A DNA stretch of 35,128 nt, taken from Candidatus Mediterraneibacter stercoripullorum. Its GTDB lineage: Bacteria > Bacillota > Clostridia > Lachnospirales > Lachnospiraceae. The position numbers and the translations under genes were made by a program. Under the pieces are notes generated by a model. That model did no database searches. It saw nothing but the letters and a program-made list of their open reading frames with translations, and was not told the DNA's origin. The stretch covers positions 1 through 35,128 of the forward strand of contig DXCZ01000062.1 of the NCBI GenBank assembly GCA_019115765.1, in the 5' to 3' direction. This document shows positions 8,431 to 17,290 of the stretch, piece after piece (the first letter of the stretch is position 1; each line of letters begins with the position of its first letter).

Positions 8431-8466
8431 AGGCGGCTTCTGAAAAACAGAGGCCGTCTTTTTTTG
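8431..8466 (+). terminator. rho-independent terminator after hsp20
   Basis: AGGCGGCTTCTG pairs with CAGAGGCCGTCT (with G·U pairs) around an AAAAA loop and runs into seven T residues. It ends the hsp20 transcript. Confidence 0.88.
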
Positions 8467-8549
8467 ATTTTTTTCCTTGCAGAAACCTCTTCCATCTTAC
8501 GGTATATCTGCTATAATGGTGGCGGTATGTAAGATGGGGGATAATCAAG

Positions 8550-9923
8550 ATGAAGAAAACAAATGATTACGGCAAGGATCCGATTCCCGTCCTTGTCTTA
8601 AAAACATCCGTTCCTTTTATGTTGGCTCAGCTTGTTAATGTGCTATACAGTATTGTGGACCGGATCTATGTGGGAAATATTCCGGTGATCGGAGCGGATT
8701 CGCTGGCAGGAGCGGGAGTGTGTGCTCCGATCATTACATTACTGTCATCCTTTGGGACGCTGGTGGGGATCGGCGGCTCTGTGCTGTTTTCCGTAAGGCT
8801 GGGAGCAGGAGATGAGAAAATGGCGCACCGGATCCTGGCGAACAGTTTTTCTTTGCTGCTGATTTTGTCTGCGGCGCTGACGGTTGCTTTTCTGCTGACA
8901 AAAGATCAGCTGTTGAACTGGTTTGGAGCCAGTGAGGTGACGTTCCCATATGCGGATACTTATCTGACGATTTATACGATGGGGACATTTTTTGCGCTGT
9001 TATCCATGGGAATGAACTATTTCATTACTGCTCAGGGATATCCGGGGCTGGGGATGATGACAACGCTGATCGGAGCTGTTGTGAACATTGTGCTGGATCC
9101 GGTATTTATCTTCTTGTTCCATATGAACATCGCAGGGGCGGCTGTGGCTACTGTGATCGCGCAGATGTCTTCCTGTGTATTTGTGCTCGCCACGCTGCGG
9201 ACGAAGAAGATGAGGATACCGCTGGGGATTGTCAAGCCGGAGGCAGATATAGGGAAGCGGATCGTGAAGATCGGATTTTCCCCATTTCTGATCCTGGCTA
9301 CAGACAGCGTGATCATTATTGCCATGAATGCCGTACTGCAGCACTATGGAGGAAAGGAATACGGAGATACTCTGATTACGGCGGTCACTATTGTTCAGAG
9401 TTATATGTTGCTGATCACTTCGCCTATGCTTGGGATCACAGGTGGTTCCCAGCCGCTGATCAGCTATAATTACGGGGCAAACCGTCCGGACAGGATCCGC
9501 GGGACAATCTTCTGGGCGCTGATGCTCTGCCTGTGTTTTACCACTCTGATGTTTGTGCTTTCCAGAACAGCTGCCCATATCTTTGTAAGGATATTTACCG
9601 ACAATGCAGAATATACGGATCTGGCAATATGGGGAATCCGTGCGTTTACTCTGATGATCATTCCGCTCAGCTTTCAGTATGTATTTGTAGATGGGCTTAC
9701 TGCCCTGGGAATGACGAAGACATCTTTGACTCTGTCACTGATCAGGAAGTCCATTTATCTTGGAGCAACCTGTATACTTCCGCTGCTGGCTGCAGCGGAG
9801 TCAGCATTCTACGCAGAGCCTCTGGCAGATGGGAGTGCGGCGGTTCTCAGCTGTATTGTCTTTTTCTTCATATACCGAAAATATCTGAAAGGCAGCGGGC
9901 GGTTATCTGAGATACGGATCTGA
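8550..9923 (+). CDS. MATE family efflux transporter
   Basis: A 457-residue multidrug and toxic-compound extrusion transporter in the cytoplasmic membrane, about 12 hydrophobic spans, exporting organic cations or drugs with Na+ or H+. The N-terminal pattern SVPFMLAQLVNVLYSIVDRI and the repeated half with GGSQPLISYNYGA are typical of the DinF/NorM-like bacterial group. The length is normal. ATG 8550 is preceded by GGGGGAT as a weak ribosome site, and a TATAAT box lies at 8512–8517 with no good -35. It is followed 54 bp later by the broken aminotransferase. The substrate is not predictable. Confidence 0.93.
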   Translation: MKKTNDYGKDPIPVLVLKTSVPFMLAQLVNVLYSIVDRIYVGNIPVIGADSLAGAGVCAPIITLLSSFGTLVGIGGSVLFSVRLGAGDEKMAHRILANSFSLLLILSAALTVAFLLTKDQLLNWFGASEVTFPYADTYLTIYTMGTFFALLSMGMNYFITAQGYPGLGMMTTLIGAVVNIVLDPVFIFLFHMNIAGAAVATVIAQMSSCVFVLATLRTKKMRIPLGIVKPEADIGKRIVKIGFSPFLILATDSVIIIAMNAVLQHYGGKEYGDTLITAVTIVQSYMLLITSPMLGITGGSQPLISYNYGANRPDRIRGTIFWALMLCLCFTTLMFVLSRTAAHIFVRIFTDNAEYTDLAIWGIRAFTLMIIPLSFQYVFVDGLTALGMTKTSLTLSLIRKSIYLGATCILPLLAAAESAFYAEPLADGSAAVLSCIVFFFIYRKYLKGSGRLSEIRI

Positions 9924-9977
9924 GGCGTAGAGAATGTATTATAAATTAAAGATAGAATGAAAGAGAAGGAAAAGAAC

Positions 9978-11204
9978 ATGCAGTACGATTTTACAAGTAT
10001 CCTGGACAGAAGAGGGAAAGACGCCATTGCGGTGGATGCTCCGGAGAGGGCCGACTGCTTTGGGGCGGAATATTTTTCAAAAGCGAAACTGAGGCCGGGA
10101 TTCGACCGGATCCCCATGTAGGTGGCGGATATGAACTTCCCGACAGTGCCGACGATTCCGGAGGCCATTATCGAGCGGGCGAAGCATCCGGCATATGGAT
10201 ATTTTGCTCCCAGAGATGAGTACTACAGCGAAATCATCCGCTGGCAGGAGACGCGAAACGGCGTCACAGGCCTGATAAAAGAAAATATCGGGTATGAGAA
10301 CGGAGTTCTGGGAGGTGTGGTAAGTGCTCTGAATGTGATCTGCTCAAAAGGCGATTCAGTCCTGCTCCATTCCCCTACGTATATCGGTTTTACCGGAGCA
10401 CTTTCAAACAATGGATATAACATGGTGCTCAGTCCGCTTGTGCCGGATGATAAGGGAATCTGGCGGATGGACCTGGCGGATATGGAGAAGAAGATCGTGG
10501 AGAACAAGATCCATGCGGCAATCCTCTGTTCACCCCACAATCCTACAGGAAGAGTCTGGGAGAGAGAAGAGCTGGAGGAGATGATGGAGCTTTACCGGAA
10601 GTATGACGTCTATGTGGTCTCTGACGAGATCTGGTCGGATCTGATCCTGAATGGACATAAGCATATCCCGGCACAGAGCATTTCCGAGGATGCAAGGCAG
10701 AGGACAGTGGCGCTGTATGCACCGTCCAAGACATTTAACCTTGCCGGTCTGGTCGGAAGCTATCACATCATCTATAATAGCTGGCTGAGGGACCGGATCA
10801 ATAAGGAATCATCCCTTTCGCATTACAATGACATGAACGTGCTGTCCATGTATGCACTGATCGGCGCCTATAAGCCGGAGGGATATGAATGGACGGACCA
10901 GCTCTGCCAGGTGCTTACGGGAAATGTAAACTATGCATGTGACTTTATCAATGAGCATTTCGAAGGAGTAAAAGTCCTAAAGCCACAGGGAACATATATG
11001 CTTCTTCTTGACTGTGAAGAGTGGTGCAGGAAGAACGGAAAGACTATGGATGAGCTCCAGATCGCCGGCCTCGAAGTGGGCGTACTCTGGCAGGATGGCA
11101 GACCATTCCACAGCCCTTACGGGATCCGGATGAATCTGGCACTGCCGTTGTCCAGAGTGAAGGAAGCATTTGAACGTCTGGACAGATATGTATTCCATAA
11201 CTGA
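9978..11204 (+). pseudogene. MalY/PatB-type PLP aminotransferase (cystathionine beta-lyase) with internal amber stop
   Basis: The reading frame from ATG 9978 (ribosome site AAGGA just upstream) encodes a 408-residue fold-type I PLP enzyme of the MalY/PatB C-S lyase family. Family marks include LHSPTYIGF, SPHNPTGRVW, SDEIWSDL and the PLP-lysine region APSKTFNLAGL. Codon 48 is TAG (10119–10121) between IPM and VADMNFP. The family consensus there is PMWVADMDF, so TGG has become TAG by one G-to-A change and all downstream sequence stays in frame and well conserved. A GTG follows at 10122, but without a Shine-Dalgarno, and a product from it would lack the first 48 residues. I read this as a recent nonsense mutation; sequencing error or amber read-through are alternatives. 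Confidence 0.85.
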
Positions 11205-11248
11205 TGATCATAAAGAGAGAGTAGTTTCTGAAGAGAGGAGAAAAGACG

Positions 11249-12079
11249 ATGAATAACGGAAAATGGGGAAGATATTTATCTTTCGCAGCGGCTGCATTTC
11301 TGGCTTTTACAGCAGGAGGCTGCGCGTCAGAACCGGCAGCTGAGGAAGAACCGAAGGCAGAGGTTGAGAATCTGGCAATGTACGTTCCATACGGCGGGGA
11401 GGACGGATATATCATGGTGGATCAGGATACAGGGGCGGTATTCACCGTGACGATGCCGGACGAGATCTATGATGCAGAAGGCAATTCCATCAGTCAGGAA
11501 GATCTGGAGAAAGGAAATATCCTGAGGATCCTGGGAGACGGCATCATGCTGGAGAGTTATCCGGGACAGTATCCCGGTGTGGAGAGCATTCAGGTAGAAG
11601 AAGAGGGAAATCCGTCAGACGCGGATCAGTATCAGGCAATCGTGGACGAGATTTATCAGGAGCCGGATCCCTCAGAGGTTCCTTTCATGAATGTGGAGTA
11701 TACGACTTCACTGGCACAGGTGACTGCGTCTGCCACAACAGGTGGATATGAGTGGTCTTATGAGGAGAAAAATGGAGAGACACGGTCTGAGATCGCGGAT
11801 ACCGCTCATATCACAGCGTGGACGGAGATCAATGAGATCAATATAGAAGAGCCGACAGATGTGACGCTGTTCTTCTCGAAAGCCCCGGAAAAAGTGACAG
11901 CCCTGCGCTGGCCGGATAATCCGGAGGAAGCGGAAAGTTCTGATGGAGAGAATGTGGAGACTGCGCCTGATGAACAGGGACAGTTTACTATAGAGAGCGT
12001 GGAGGCAGGATACCGTTACCTTATACATGCAGAATGGGAAAACGGCTATGTGGAATATGGGTTCCGTACGGCGGCGTGA
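11249..12079 (+). CDS. uncharacterised secreted lipoprotein
   Basis: 276 residues with a lipoprotein signal peptide: a hydrophobic stretch at about residues 9–22, then AGGC with Cys25 as the lipidation site. An acidic linker (EPAAEEEPKAE) follows, so the protein should be anchored on the outer face of the membrane. The body is Glu/Asp-rich and predicted to be beta-rich; a segment near residues 60–110 resembles small OB-like or DUF3221-type domains only loosely. No catalytic motif is recognised. AGAGGAG just before ATG 11249 is a strong ribosome site, and a good terminator follows. It is 44 bp after the aminotransferase and could be co-transcribed with it. Confidence 0.75.
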   Translation: MNNGKWGRYLSFAAAAFLAFTAGGCASEPAAEEEPKAEVENLAMYVPYGGEDGYIMVDQDTGAVFTVTMPDEIYDAEGNSISQEDLEKGNILRILGDGIMLESYPGQYPGVESIQVEEEGNPSDADQYQAIVDEIYQEPDPSEVPFMNVEYTTSLAQVTASATTGGYEWSYEEKNGETRSEIADTAHITAWTEINEINIEEPTDVTLFFSKAPEKVTALRWPDNPEEAESSDGENVETAPDEQGQFTIESVEAGYRYLIHAEWENGYVEYGFRTAA

Positions 12080-12101
12080 TCCGGGGAGACATTTGAAGAG
12101 G

Positions 12102-12144
12102 GGCGGAATGGTCATCTGAGTAATGATCATTCCGCCAGTTTTTT
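12102..12144 (+). terminator. rho-independent terminator after the lipoprotein
   Basis: GGCGGAATG (12102–12110) pairs with CATTCCGCC (12128–12136), the stem extends inward through GTCAT/ATGAT, and a T run follows (AGTTTTTT, to 12144). The right side of this hairpin abuts the truncated minus-strand gene start described at 12135–12167. Confidence 0.85.
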
Positions 12145-12167
12145 ACTGCTGTATCTGCTTTTCCCAT
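12135..12167 (-). pseudogene. 5' remnant of a probable Rpn-family (recombination-promoting nuclease) gene
   Basis: On the minus strand, ATG (12167–12165) follows AAGGAG (12180–12175) by 7 bp and encodes MGKADTAVKNW before running into the lipoprotein terminator hairpin. That N-terminus resembles, from memory, the start of Rpn/PD-(D/E)xK transposase-like proteins common in Lachnospiraceae, which begin MGKxDxxxKxW and continue into an FADLFN segment absent here. The frame continues without family similarity to a stop. A good promoter lies upstream at 12317–12345. This is a truncated relic or a transcription start left after deletion; the family call is tentative. Confidence 0.4.
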
Positions 12168-12316
12168 AGGCATTCTCCTTTATATCATGATTCATCAAAA
12201 TATGGTATCTCTGGCTGAAGCAGCCATGAAAAATAAGATATGCTGTTCCCATGAACAACAATACGGAATAAAGATCTTCAGAACTTGAACTATTTCCGTG
12301 ATTTTGATGTATCCAC

Positions 12317-12345
12317 ATTATAACATGTGTAACTATAAAAAACAA
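12317..12345 (-). promoter_or_regulatory. minus-strand sigma-A promoter with no intact gene downstream
   Basis: On the minus strand, TTGTTT (12345–12340) and a perfect TATAAT (12322–12317) are 17 bp apart. Transcription from about 12310 would give a ~140-nt leader, then the truncated reading frame at 12167, and would run into the palindromic terminator at 12102–12136. Confidence 0.6.
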
Positions 12346-12410
12346 TATATATTTATTGAGACAACTATTTTGCGTCGAGGAGTTACTGTCACCCATCCTG
12401 CGGTATCTAG

Positions 12411-12547
12411 CCATGAAGGGGGCGCATTGTCACGAAGGCCCGTAGTGGAGCGCCGGCATTTGGGCCGCGTCCTTTGCGGCCCTATGTGCCGCTGCGCTCC
12501 ACTCCGAGCGAAAGCGTGGCCGCCGTGACAATGCGCCCCCTTCATGG
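12411..12547. repeat. long GC-rich foldback element
   Basis: A 24-bp arm (12411–12434, beginning CCATGAAGGGGG) is repeated perfectly in inverted orientation at 12524–12547. Further inverted pairs lie inside: AGTGGAGCG/CGCTCCACT (12444–12452 and 12495–12503), GGCA/TGCC (12455–12458 and 12487–12490) and GGGCCGC/GCGGCCC (12462–12468 and 12476–12482) around a 7-nt loop. The whole 137 bp can fold as one hairpin. It is much richer in GC than the AT-rich sequence to its left, contains no convincing gene and sits between converging genes. Confidence 0.88.
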
Positions 12548-12604
12548 CGGATGTCTGAGAATAGGTGAACAGTAATCCTCCACGTCCGGAAAATCACTGT
12601 CCGC

Positions 12605-14347
12605 TCACCTCTGCATCCTTTCAATCTGCCGCTGGATCAGCAGCCCTACTGCATCCGACAGATTTTCAATCCGCTCGATCCGAGTGAAATCATCTCCGTA
12701 AATCTTCCTTGCGGCCTCTGCAGCGCCGTCTTCTCCGTTGAGGACGGCCATTACCCGGACGCCGTCTTTCCTCAGCTGCCGTACTTCTGCGGCGGTATCC
12801 TCTATCCCGGCTTCTCCGGAGTAGTCTCTGCCGGTGAGTCGGCCGTCTGTCCTGTCCGGCGGGATCCGCCGGTCATCGTTGGGGCTGGCGTCGGTCAGGA
12901 TGATGAGAATCCGGTTCCTGGCGGGGGAGCGTTCCATGAGACGGGAAGCGCCACGGAGAGCCAGCCCGTCCCGGTTCCATCCGGCGGCGAAGTAGTCGAA
13001 GATATTTTCCGCCTTTTCTTTTCCATGATATCCGCAGAACAGCCGCATGACTGTATGTCCCCGGAGGCTCAGGAAGGAGTAGATCTGTGCGGGAATATGG
13101 CACAGGCGGAGACTTTCTGCGATCACATAGCCCTGGGCGGCGATGGTTTCCTGACTCTGGAGCCGGGAGGCGGATGCGTCCAGCATGATATCGACGGAGA
13201 AGTCCGGCTGTTCCTCTTCATATGTATCGCTGAAGATCCGGTCGTCATTCAGGTACAGTGCCCTCCACACCCGGGATGGCATGAGGCGTCCGGAGCGGGC
13301 GGGTACCTTCAGGGGCTGAGGGTAGACAAGAAGGGCATTTTCTATCTGGCGGGCAAGGCGGATGATGCTGTTTCTGTAGATCCGCCCGCGGTCTCTGAAG
13401 TGTTCCAGATTCTTATCCCGCTGAGCTTCCGCGTCCCGCAGTGTCTTCCGGATCAGTGGATCGGAAGCGGGAGCGCCCTGTCTTCCATCGGTAAAGTAGA
13501 TATGGCATCCCAGATGCCGGCCTGTGCAGAGAGCTTCATCAATCTCGGCAGCAGTTTCCCGGTCAAAGAGCGGGAGTCCGAAGCAATTCTCGATATAAAG
13601 ACGGTCTCGTTCCTCCTGGGCGGCTGAAATGGGCCCGAGATCTTTTCCCTTTCGTGCAGTGACAGTCCCTCCGGTAGAAGAGGAGCCGAAACTGAGATCT
13701 TCCGACCGGGTGAACCGGACCGGAAGTGCTTTTCGGGCCATATTTCCCAGAATTCGGCGCATCCGGTTCAGGGGCAGGCGTCCGGAGACTCCGTCAAAAT
13801 GAAAATATCTCCGGAAGATGTCCAGTGTCCGCTCCATAATATCCCGGGCGTCCATGTCTCCGCTGTAGTCCAGCTCTTCGAAAAGCCGTTTCTCCCAGGG
13901 ATTTTTCAAACCCGACGCCCGGCCAAGGACTGTGCGCCAGCGGGCCTCCTGGAGCGCGTAGACCAGGCTGTTCTGAGCCATCCACTGCTGCCGGGAACGG
14001 GTGAGCTGCTGAGCGAAAAAACTTTCCGCACAGGCGGCACGCATTTCCGCCAGCACAGGACGGCAGGCAGATTCCCGTGCGAAGGCGCAGTTCTCCAGCC
14101 CGATCCAGAGGAGCCCGTCAAAGGTCTCCTTCAGGAGCGCGCCGTCAATGATGTCGTACAACTGATGCAGGATATCCTGATCATACCATTTGTGTACATA
14201 TCCGATGATGGAATTCAGATAAAAATCAGGGCTGCCGTCCTGGAGGAAAGCCATGAATTCCGGTTCAAAGCCATATTCTCCGGCGGCGGTCCAGATCATG
14301 TTCAGCGCCCGTCTGCGGGCGGAGGAAGCATTGTCAGAGTGTGCCAT
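12605..14347 (-). CDS. VWA-domain protein of the MoxR/NorD-CobT type
   Basis: A 580-residue cytoplasmic protein. The N-terminal ~370 residues are helical and without a recognised domain. The C-terminal ~200 residues form a von Willebrand A domain with a metal-ion-dependent adhesion site: DASAS (MIDAS start), a Thr/Gly-containing middle (GWNRDGLALRGA) and the ILTDASPND aspartate. This type partners with MoxR-class AAA+ ATPases, as NorD with NorQ or CobT with CobS, in remodelling or metal-insertion complexes. The adjacent upstream gene on the same strand is such an ATPase, 114 bp away. The client protein is unknown. ATG 14347 has only a weak AGGA ribosome site. Confidence 0.83.
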   Translation of the reverse strand: MAHSDNASSARRRALNMIWTAAGEYGFEPEFMAFLQDGSPDFYLNSIIGYVHKWYDQDILHQLYDIIDGALLKETFDGLLWIGLENCAFARESACRPVLAEMRAACAESFFAQQLTRSRQQWMAQNSLVYALQEARWRTVLGRASGLKNPWEKRLFEELDYSGDMDARDIMERTLDIFRRYFHFDGVSGRLPLNRMRRILGNMARKALPVRFTRSEDLSFGSSSTGGTVTARKGKDLGPISAAQEERDRLYIENCFGLPLFDRETAAEIDEALCTGRHLGCHIYFTDGRQGAPASDPLIRKTLRDAEAQRDKNLEHFRDRGRIYRNSIIRLARQIENALLVYPQPLKVPARSGRLMPSRVWRALYLNDDRIFSDTYEEEQPDFSVDIMLDASASRLQSQETIAAQGYVIAESLRLCHIPAQIYSFLSLRGHTVMRLFCGYHGKEKAENIFDYFAAGWNRDGLALRGASRLMERSPARNRILIILTDASPNDDRRIPPDRTDGRLTGRDYSGEAGIEDTAAEVRQLRKDGVRVMAVLNGEDGAAEAARKIYGDDFTRIERIENLSDAVGLLIQRQIERMQR

Positions 14348-14461
14348 GTCTTTTTGTCCTGTCTATATGAAAATATCATCTGATGCAGCAAGTCTGATAC
14401 TGGGAATAGTCTTACTGTGCTGTCGATAGCCAGCAGGCAGCCTGTTGATTCGGAAAGCAGA

Positions 14462-15373
14462 TTACAAATCAAACACGGAGTGCCGGTCAGCTTTTTTCGA
14501 TATCCGGGATGCGATGATATCCCGGACCAGCGACTGCTCATAGGTGTCAAATGTCTTGTTTGTGAGCCCCATATCCAGGGCCAGCAGCGGGGAGAGCCCT
14601 CTGTGCATCAGGCGGATCGAGTCCAGCAGTCCTCTCAGATCCAGTACCCGGGCCGTCAGCTCGCCGCTTCTGCATTTCTTTCCGATATCTGTGAACAGAC
14701 CGGCAAACTGCTGAGTATATTCCTTTTTCATATCAGGAAATTCCCGGTGGAGGAGCTTCACCAGATTTTCTTCCGTGATCTCCGGCATATGGATCACCAT
14801 AAACCGGGAAGCCAGCGCCTCGTTCAGCTCTCTTGTCCCCGCATATCCGTAGTTCATGGTGGCAATGAACCTTGCCGCGCCGTGGACCTGGATGCTGTCG
14901 TATCCGGGGACATTGATGACCCGGCGGAAGTCCAGGACGGAGTGGAGCACAGCCAGAGCTTCGTTGCGGGCCATGTTGATCTCATCCAGGATACAGAATC
15001 CGCCCCGGGCAGCAGACTCATATACCGGGCCCGGACGGAAGACGACCTGCCCGTCCCGGAACGTATCAGATCCGATCATGAAGGATGCATCCATATTAAT
15101 ATGGAAAGAGACATTATAGGACGGCCTGCCGAAGAGGGCAGCCAGATTTTCGGCCAGCACGTTCTTGCCCGTGGCCTTGGAACCTGCCAGCAGCAGGTTC
15201 TCTCCGCAGAGCAGCGCTGACAGAGCCTGCTCCCAGACCTCTCTGCCGTAGTATACATATCGCGGATGGCCTCCGGGAGAGGACGTCCCCTCCGGCGGAA
15301 ACTGCCGACGGAAGTCCTCGATTCCCTTCAGAAGTTCCGGGTCGATCTGTTCGTCCTTTAAAAAATCAAGCAT
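14462..15373 (-). CDS. MoxR-type AAA+ ATPase
   Basis: A 303-residue AAA+ ATPase of the MoxR/NorQ/dynein-related group. Walker A is GSKATGKN (64–71); the usual Ser/Thr after the Lys is Asn71. Walker B is CILDEIN (Asp130, Glu131), a sensor-1-like Asn174 is in ATMNYG, and an arginine-finger candidate is Arg190 in EALASRF. It should form a hexamer that works with the downstream VWA protein. The start ATG 15373 follows GAGGTG. It diverges from the HAD phosphatase gene across a 244-bp gap. Confidence 0.88.
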   Translation of the reverse strand: MLDFLKDEQIDPELLKGIEDFRRQFPPEGTSSPGGHPRYVYYGREVWEQALSALLCGENLLLAGSKATGKNVLAENLAALFGRPSYNVSFHINMDASFMIGSDTFRDGQVVFRPGPVYESAARGGFCILDEINMARNEALAVLHSVLDFRRVINVPGYDSIQVHGAARFIATMNYGYAGTRELNEALASRFMVIHMPEITEENLVKLLHREFPDMKKEYTQQFAGLFTDIGKKCRSGELTARVLDLRGLLDSIRLMHRGLSPLLALDMGLTNKTFDTYEQSLVRDIIASRISKKADRHSVFDL

Positions 15374-15617
15374 GGAAATACACCTCGTCTATTTATAATG
15401 AGTCAGATTTTTGTTCTGAAATATCAGCCACTATTATTTTAGCAATGTAATGGATGAAATACAATGGTTGCAGGACCAGATGAAAATCTTTATAATGGAG
15501 ATGTTCTCGGAAGGGGCAAGATGCGACACATTCTGTTCATCCGGGAATCATAGACAGAATAGAAATACAGGTTACTGTTATAAGATAGACCAGACAGAAG
15601 AAAGCGGGAGAAAAATA

Positions 15618-16496
15618 ATGATAAAAGTAATCGCAAGCGACATGGACGGCACACTTCTGAACAGTGAGCACAAGGTGGCGCCGGAGACAATTGCCGCTGT
15701 AAAGGAGGCCTGCGATGCGGGGATCCGTTTTATGATCGCTACGGGCCGGAATTTCCCCGGAGCCATGACAGAGCTGGAGGGGTGCGGGTTTGTCTGTGAC
15801 TACATCGTAGGGAGCGGTGCAGAAGTGCGGGATCCAGAGAAGAGAGTCGTGCAGTCCAAAGCGGTAAGCCCGAAGCTGTGCCGGGAGATATATGATCAGG
15901 TGAAGGATTTCCCCATATCTATTATATTTACCACAGACGGAGCAGATTACCGGGTGGGAAAACAGGAAGAGGTAGAGGAGAGTCTGATCCGTCAGATACA
16001 GGAGTTCCATATGAACCTTAGCCGGGATGAGATAATTGAGACGCCTCTTTATAAACGAATGAAGGAAAAGACAAAGATTGTGCCGGATCTGGATGCCCTG
16101 GAGAGAGACGGGGCGCCGGTGTACAAGGTGTTCCTGTTCAACGGAGATCTGGACATGCTGGACAGGATCCGCCGGCGGCTGGAAGAGAATCCGGACATCG
16201 CAATTGCCTCATCCTTTATATCCAATCTGGAGATCACGGATGTAAAGGCACAGAAGGGTCCGGTGCTGAAGAAATACATTGAATCTCTTGGATACAACAT
16301 GGATGAGGTCATGGTGTTCGGGGACAGCCTGAACGATCTTTCTATGCTTTCCATGGATTTCGGAGCGACTGTAGCTATGGAGAATGCGGTCCCGGAAGTG
16401 AAGCGGGCGGCAAAATATATAACAAAGTCAAATGATGAAAACGGCGTTGCATATGCGATCCGTGAACTGCTGCGTTATCAGAAGAAAGAAGGATGA
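15618..16496 (+). CDS. Cof-type HAD phosphatase
   Basis: A 292-residue haloacid dehalogenase-family hydrolase (Cof/YidA subgroup) that dephosphorylates sugar phosphates, FMN or similar small metabolites. Motif I is ASDMDGTLLN (nucleophile Asp8, acid Asp10), motif II is MIATGR, and motifs III/IV are LKKYIESLGY and VFGDSLNDLSML. A C2-type cap lies between. I start at ATG 15618, eight bases after GGGAG (15605–15609); the in-frame ATG at 15450 adds 56 residues with no family similarity. The stop is 4 bp before the metallophosphoesterase, so the two are one operon. The natural substrate is unknown. Confidence 0.92.
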   Translation: MIKVIASDMDGTLLNSEHKVAPETIAAVKEACDAGIRFMIATGRNFPGAMTELEGCGFVCDYIVGSGAEVRDPEKRVVQSKAVSPKLCREIYDQVKDFPISIIFTTDGADYRVGKQEEVEESLIRQIQEFHMNLSRDEIIETPLYKRMKEKTKIVPDLDALERDGAPVYKVFLFNGDLDMLDRIRRRLEENPDIAIASSFISNLEITDVKAQKGPVLKKYIESLGYNMDEVMVFGDSLNDLSMLSMDFGATVAMENAVPEVKRAAKYITKSNDENGVAYAIRELLRYQKKEG

Positions 16497-16500
16497 TGAC

Positions 16501-17190
16501 ATGGGGCATACCTATGTGATGTCGGATATACATGGAATGGGAAGCCTGTTGGAAGAGATGCTGGATAAGATCGCATTTTCCCGGTCGGATCATCTGTATA
16601 TCCTGGGAGATATGATCGACCGGGGGACAGAGCCTGTGAAGGTGCTGGACCTTGTCATGTCTTCCCGGAATATCACTGCACTCAGGGGAAATCATGAGGA
16701 TTCCTTCGTGGACTGGTATGAGAACGAGGCGGATAAGAGGAAGAACAGGTATTACTATAATACATGGGATATCCTGACAGACAGTCCGAAGACCATGGAG
16801 AAACTACCGGATTATGTGAATTTTATGAGGCGGCTTCCTCTGTATAAAAAGCTGAAGATGAACGGGAACTGCTATCTGATGGCCCACGCGTCTACAGAGG
16901 GGATCCTGCAGATGTGGAAGCGCAAGGATATGTTCCTGTGGGATTCGTCCATGGTGGACAGAGGGAGAGGAATTCCCGGGTATATTTCTGTTGTTGGGCA
17001 TGTACCTACGCTGATCATCAAAGACGCCCCCGCTAATCCGGCCCGTATCTGGCATTCTTCTGACGGGAGGCTCATCGATGTGGACTGCGGAGCTGCTTTT
17101 GGCGTTATGGGCGGACGTCTGGGATGCCTCTGCCTGGACACTGGAGAGGAATATTATGTGCAGGATACGGGAAGACAGGACCGGGAATGA
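16501..17190 (+). CDS. calcineurin-like metallophosphoesterase (PPP-type)
   Basis: A 229-residue phosphatase. The order MSDIHG (Asp9, His11), LGDMIDRG and LRGNHED gives the dinuclear-metal core of the PPP family, and a late GHVPT supplies another His. The size fits bacterial bis(5'-nucleosyl)-tetraphosphatase or protein-phosphatase relatives (PrpA/ApaH-like). The start ATG 16501 overlaps the upstream ribosome context AAGGATGATGAC; the longer in-frame start at 16432 would lie inside the HAD gene. It may hydrolyse a phosphoprotein or a dinucleotide, which sequence does not settle. Confidence 0.9.
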   Translation: MGHTYVMSDIHGMGSLLEEMLDKIAFSRSDHLYILGDMIDRGTEPVKVLDLVMSSRNITALRGNHEDSFVDWYENEADKRKNRYYYNTWDILTDSPKTMEKLPDYVNFMRRLPLYKKLKMNGNCYLMAHASTEGILQMWKRKDMFLWDSSMVDRGRGIPGYISVVGHVPTLIIKDAPANPARIWHSSDGRLIDVDCGAAFGVMGGRLGCLCLDTGEEYYVQDTGRQDRE

Positions 17191-17290
17191 CAGGACCGGG
17201 CTGACCTGCCGGTATCTGCCTGAAAACAGGGCCGCAGCAGCACCTGAATGCTGAGTCTGCTGCATATGAAATGGAGTTGACAGACATACG

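Noticed and set aside
12127-12414. A 95-residue minus-strand ORF between the lipoprotein and the foldback.
   Set aside because: Its start codons lie upstream of or inside the -10 of the only good minus-strand promoter and have no SD; the strong SD there serves a different frame (ATG 12167).
13025-13627. A 200-residue plus-strand ORF, and a similar one at 14417–15220.
   Set aside because: Both are antisense to the VWA and MoxR genes, whose motifs are clear.
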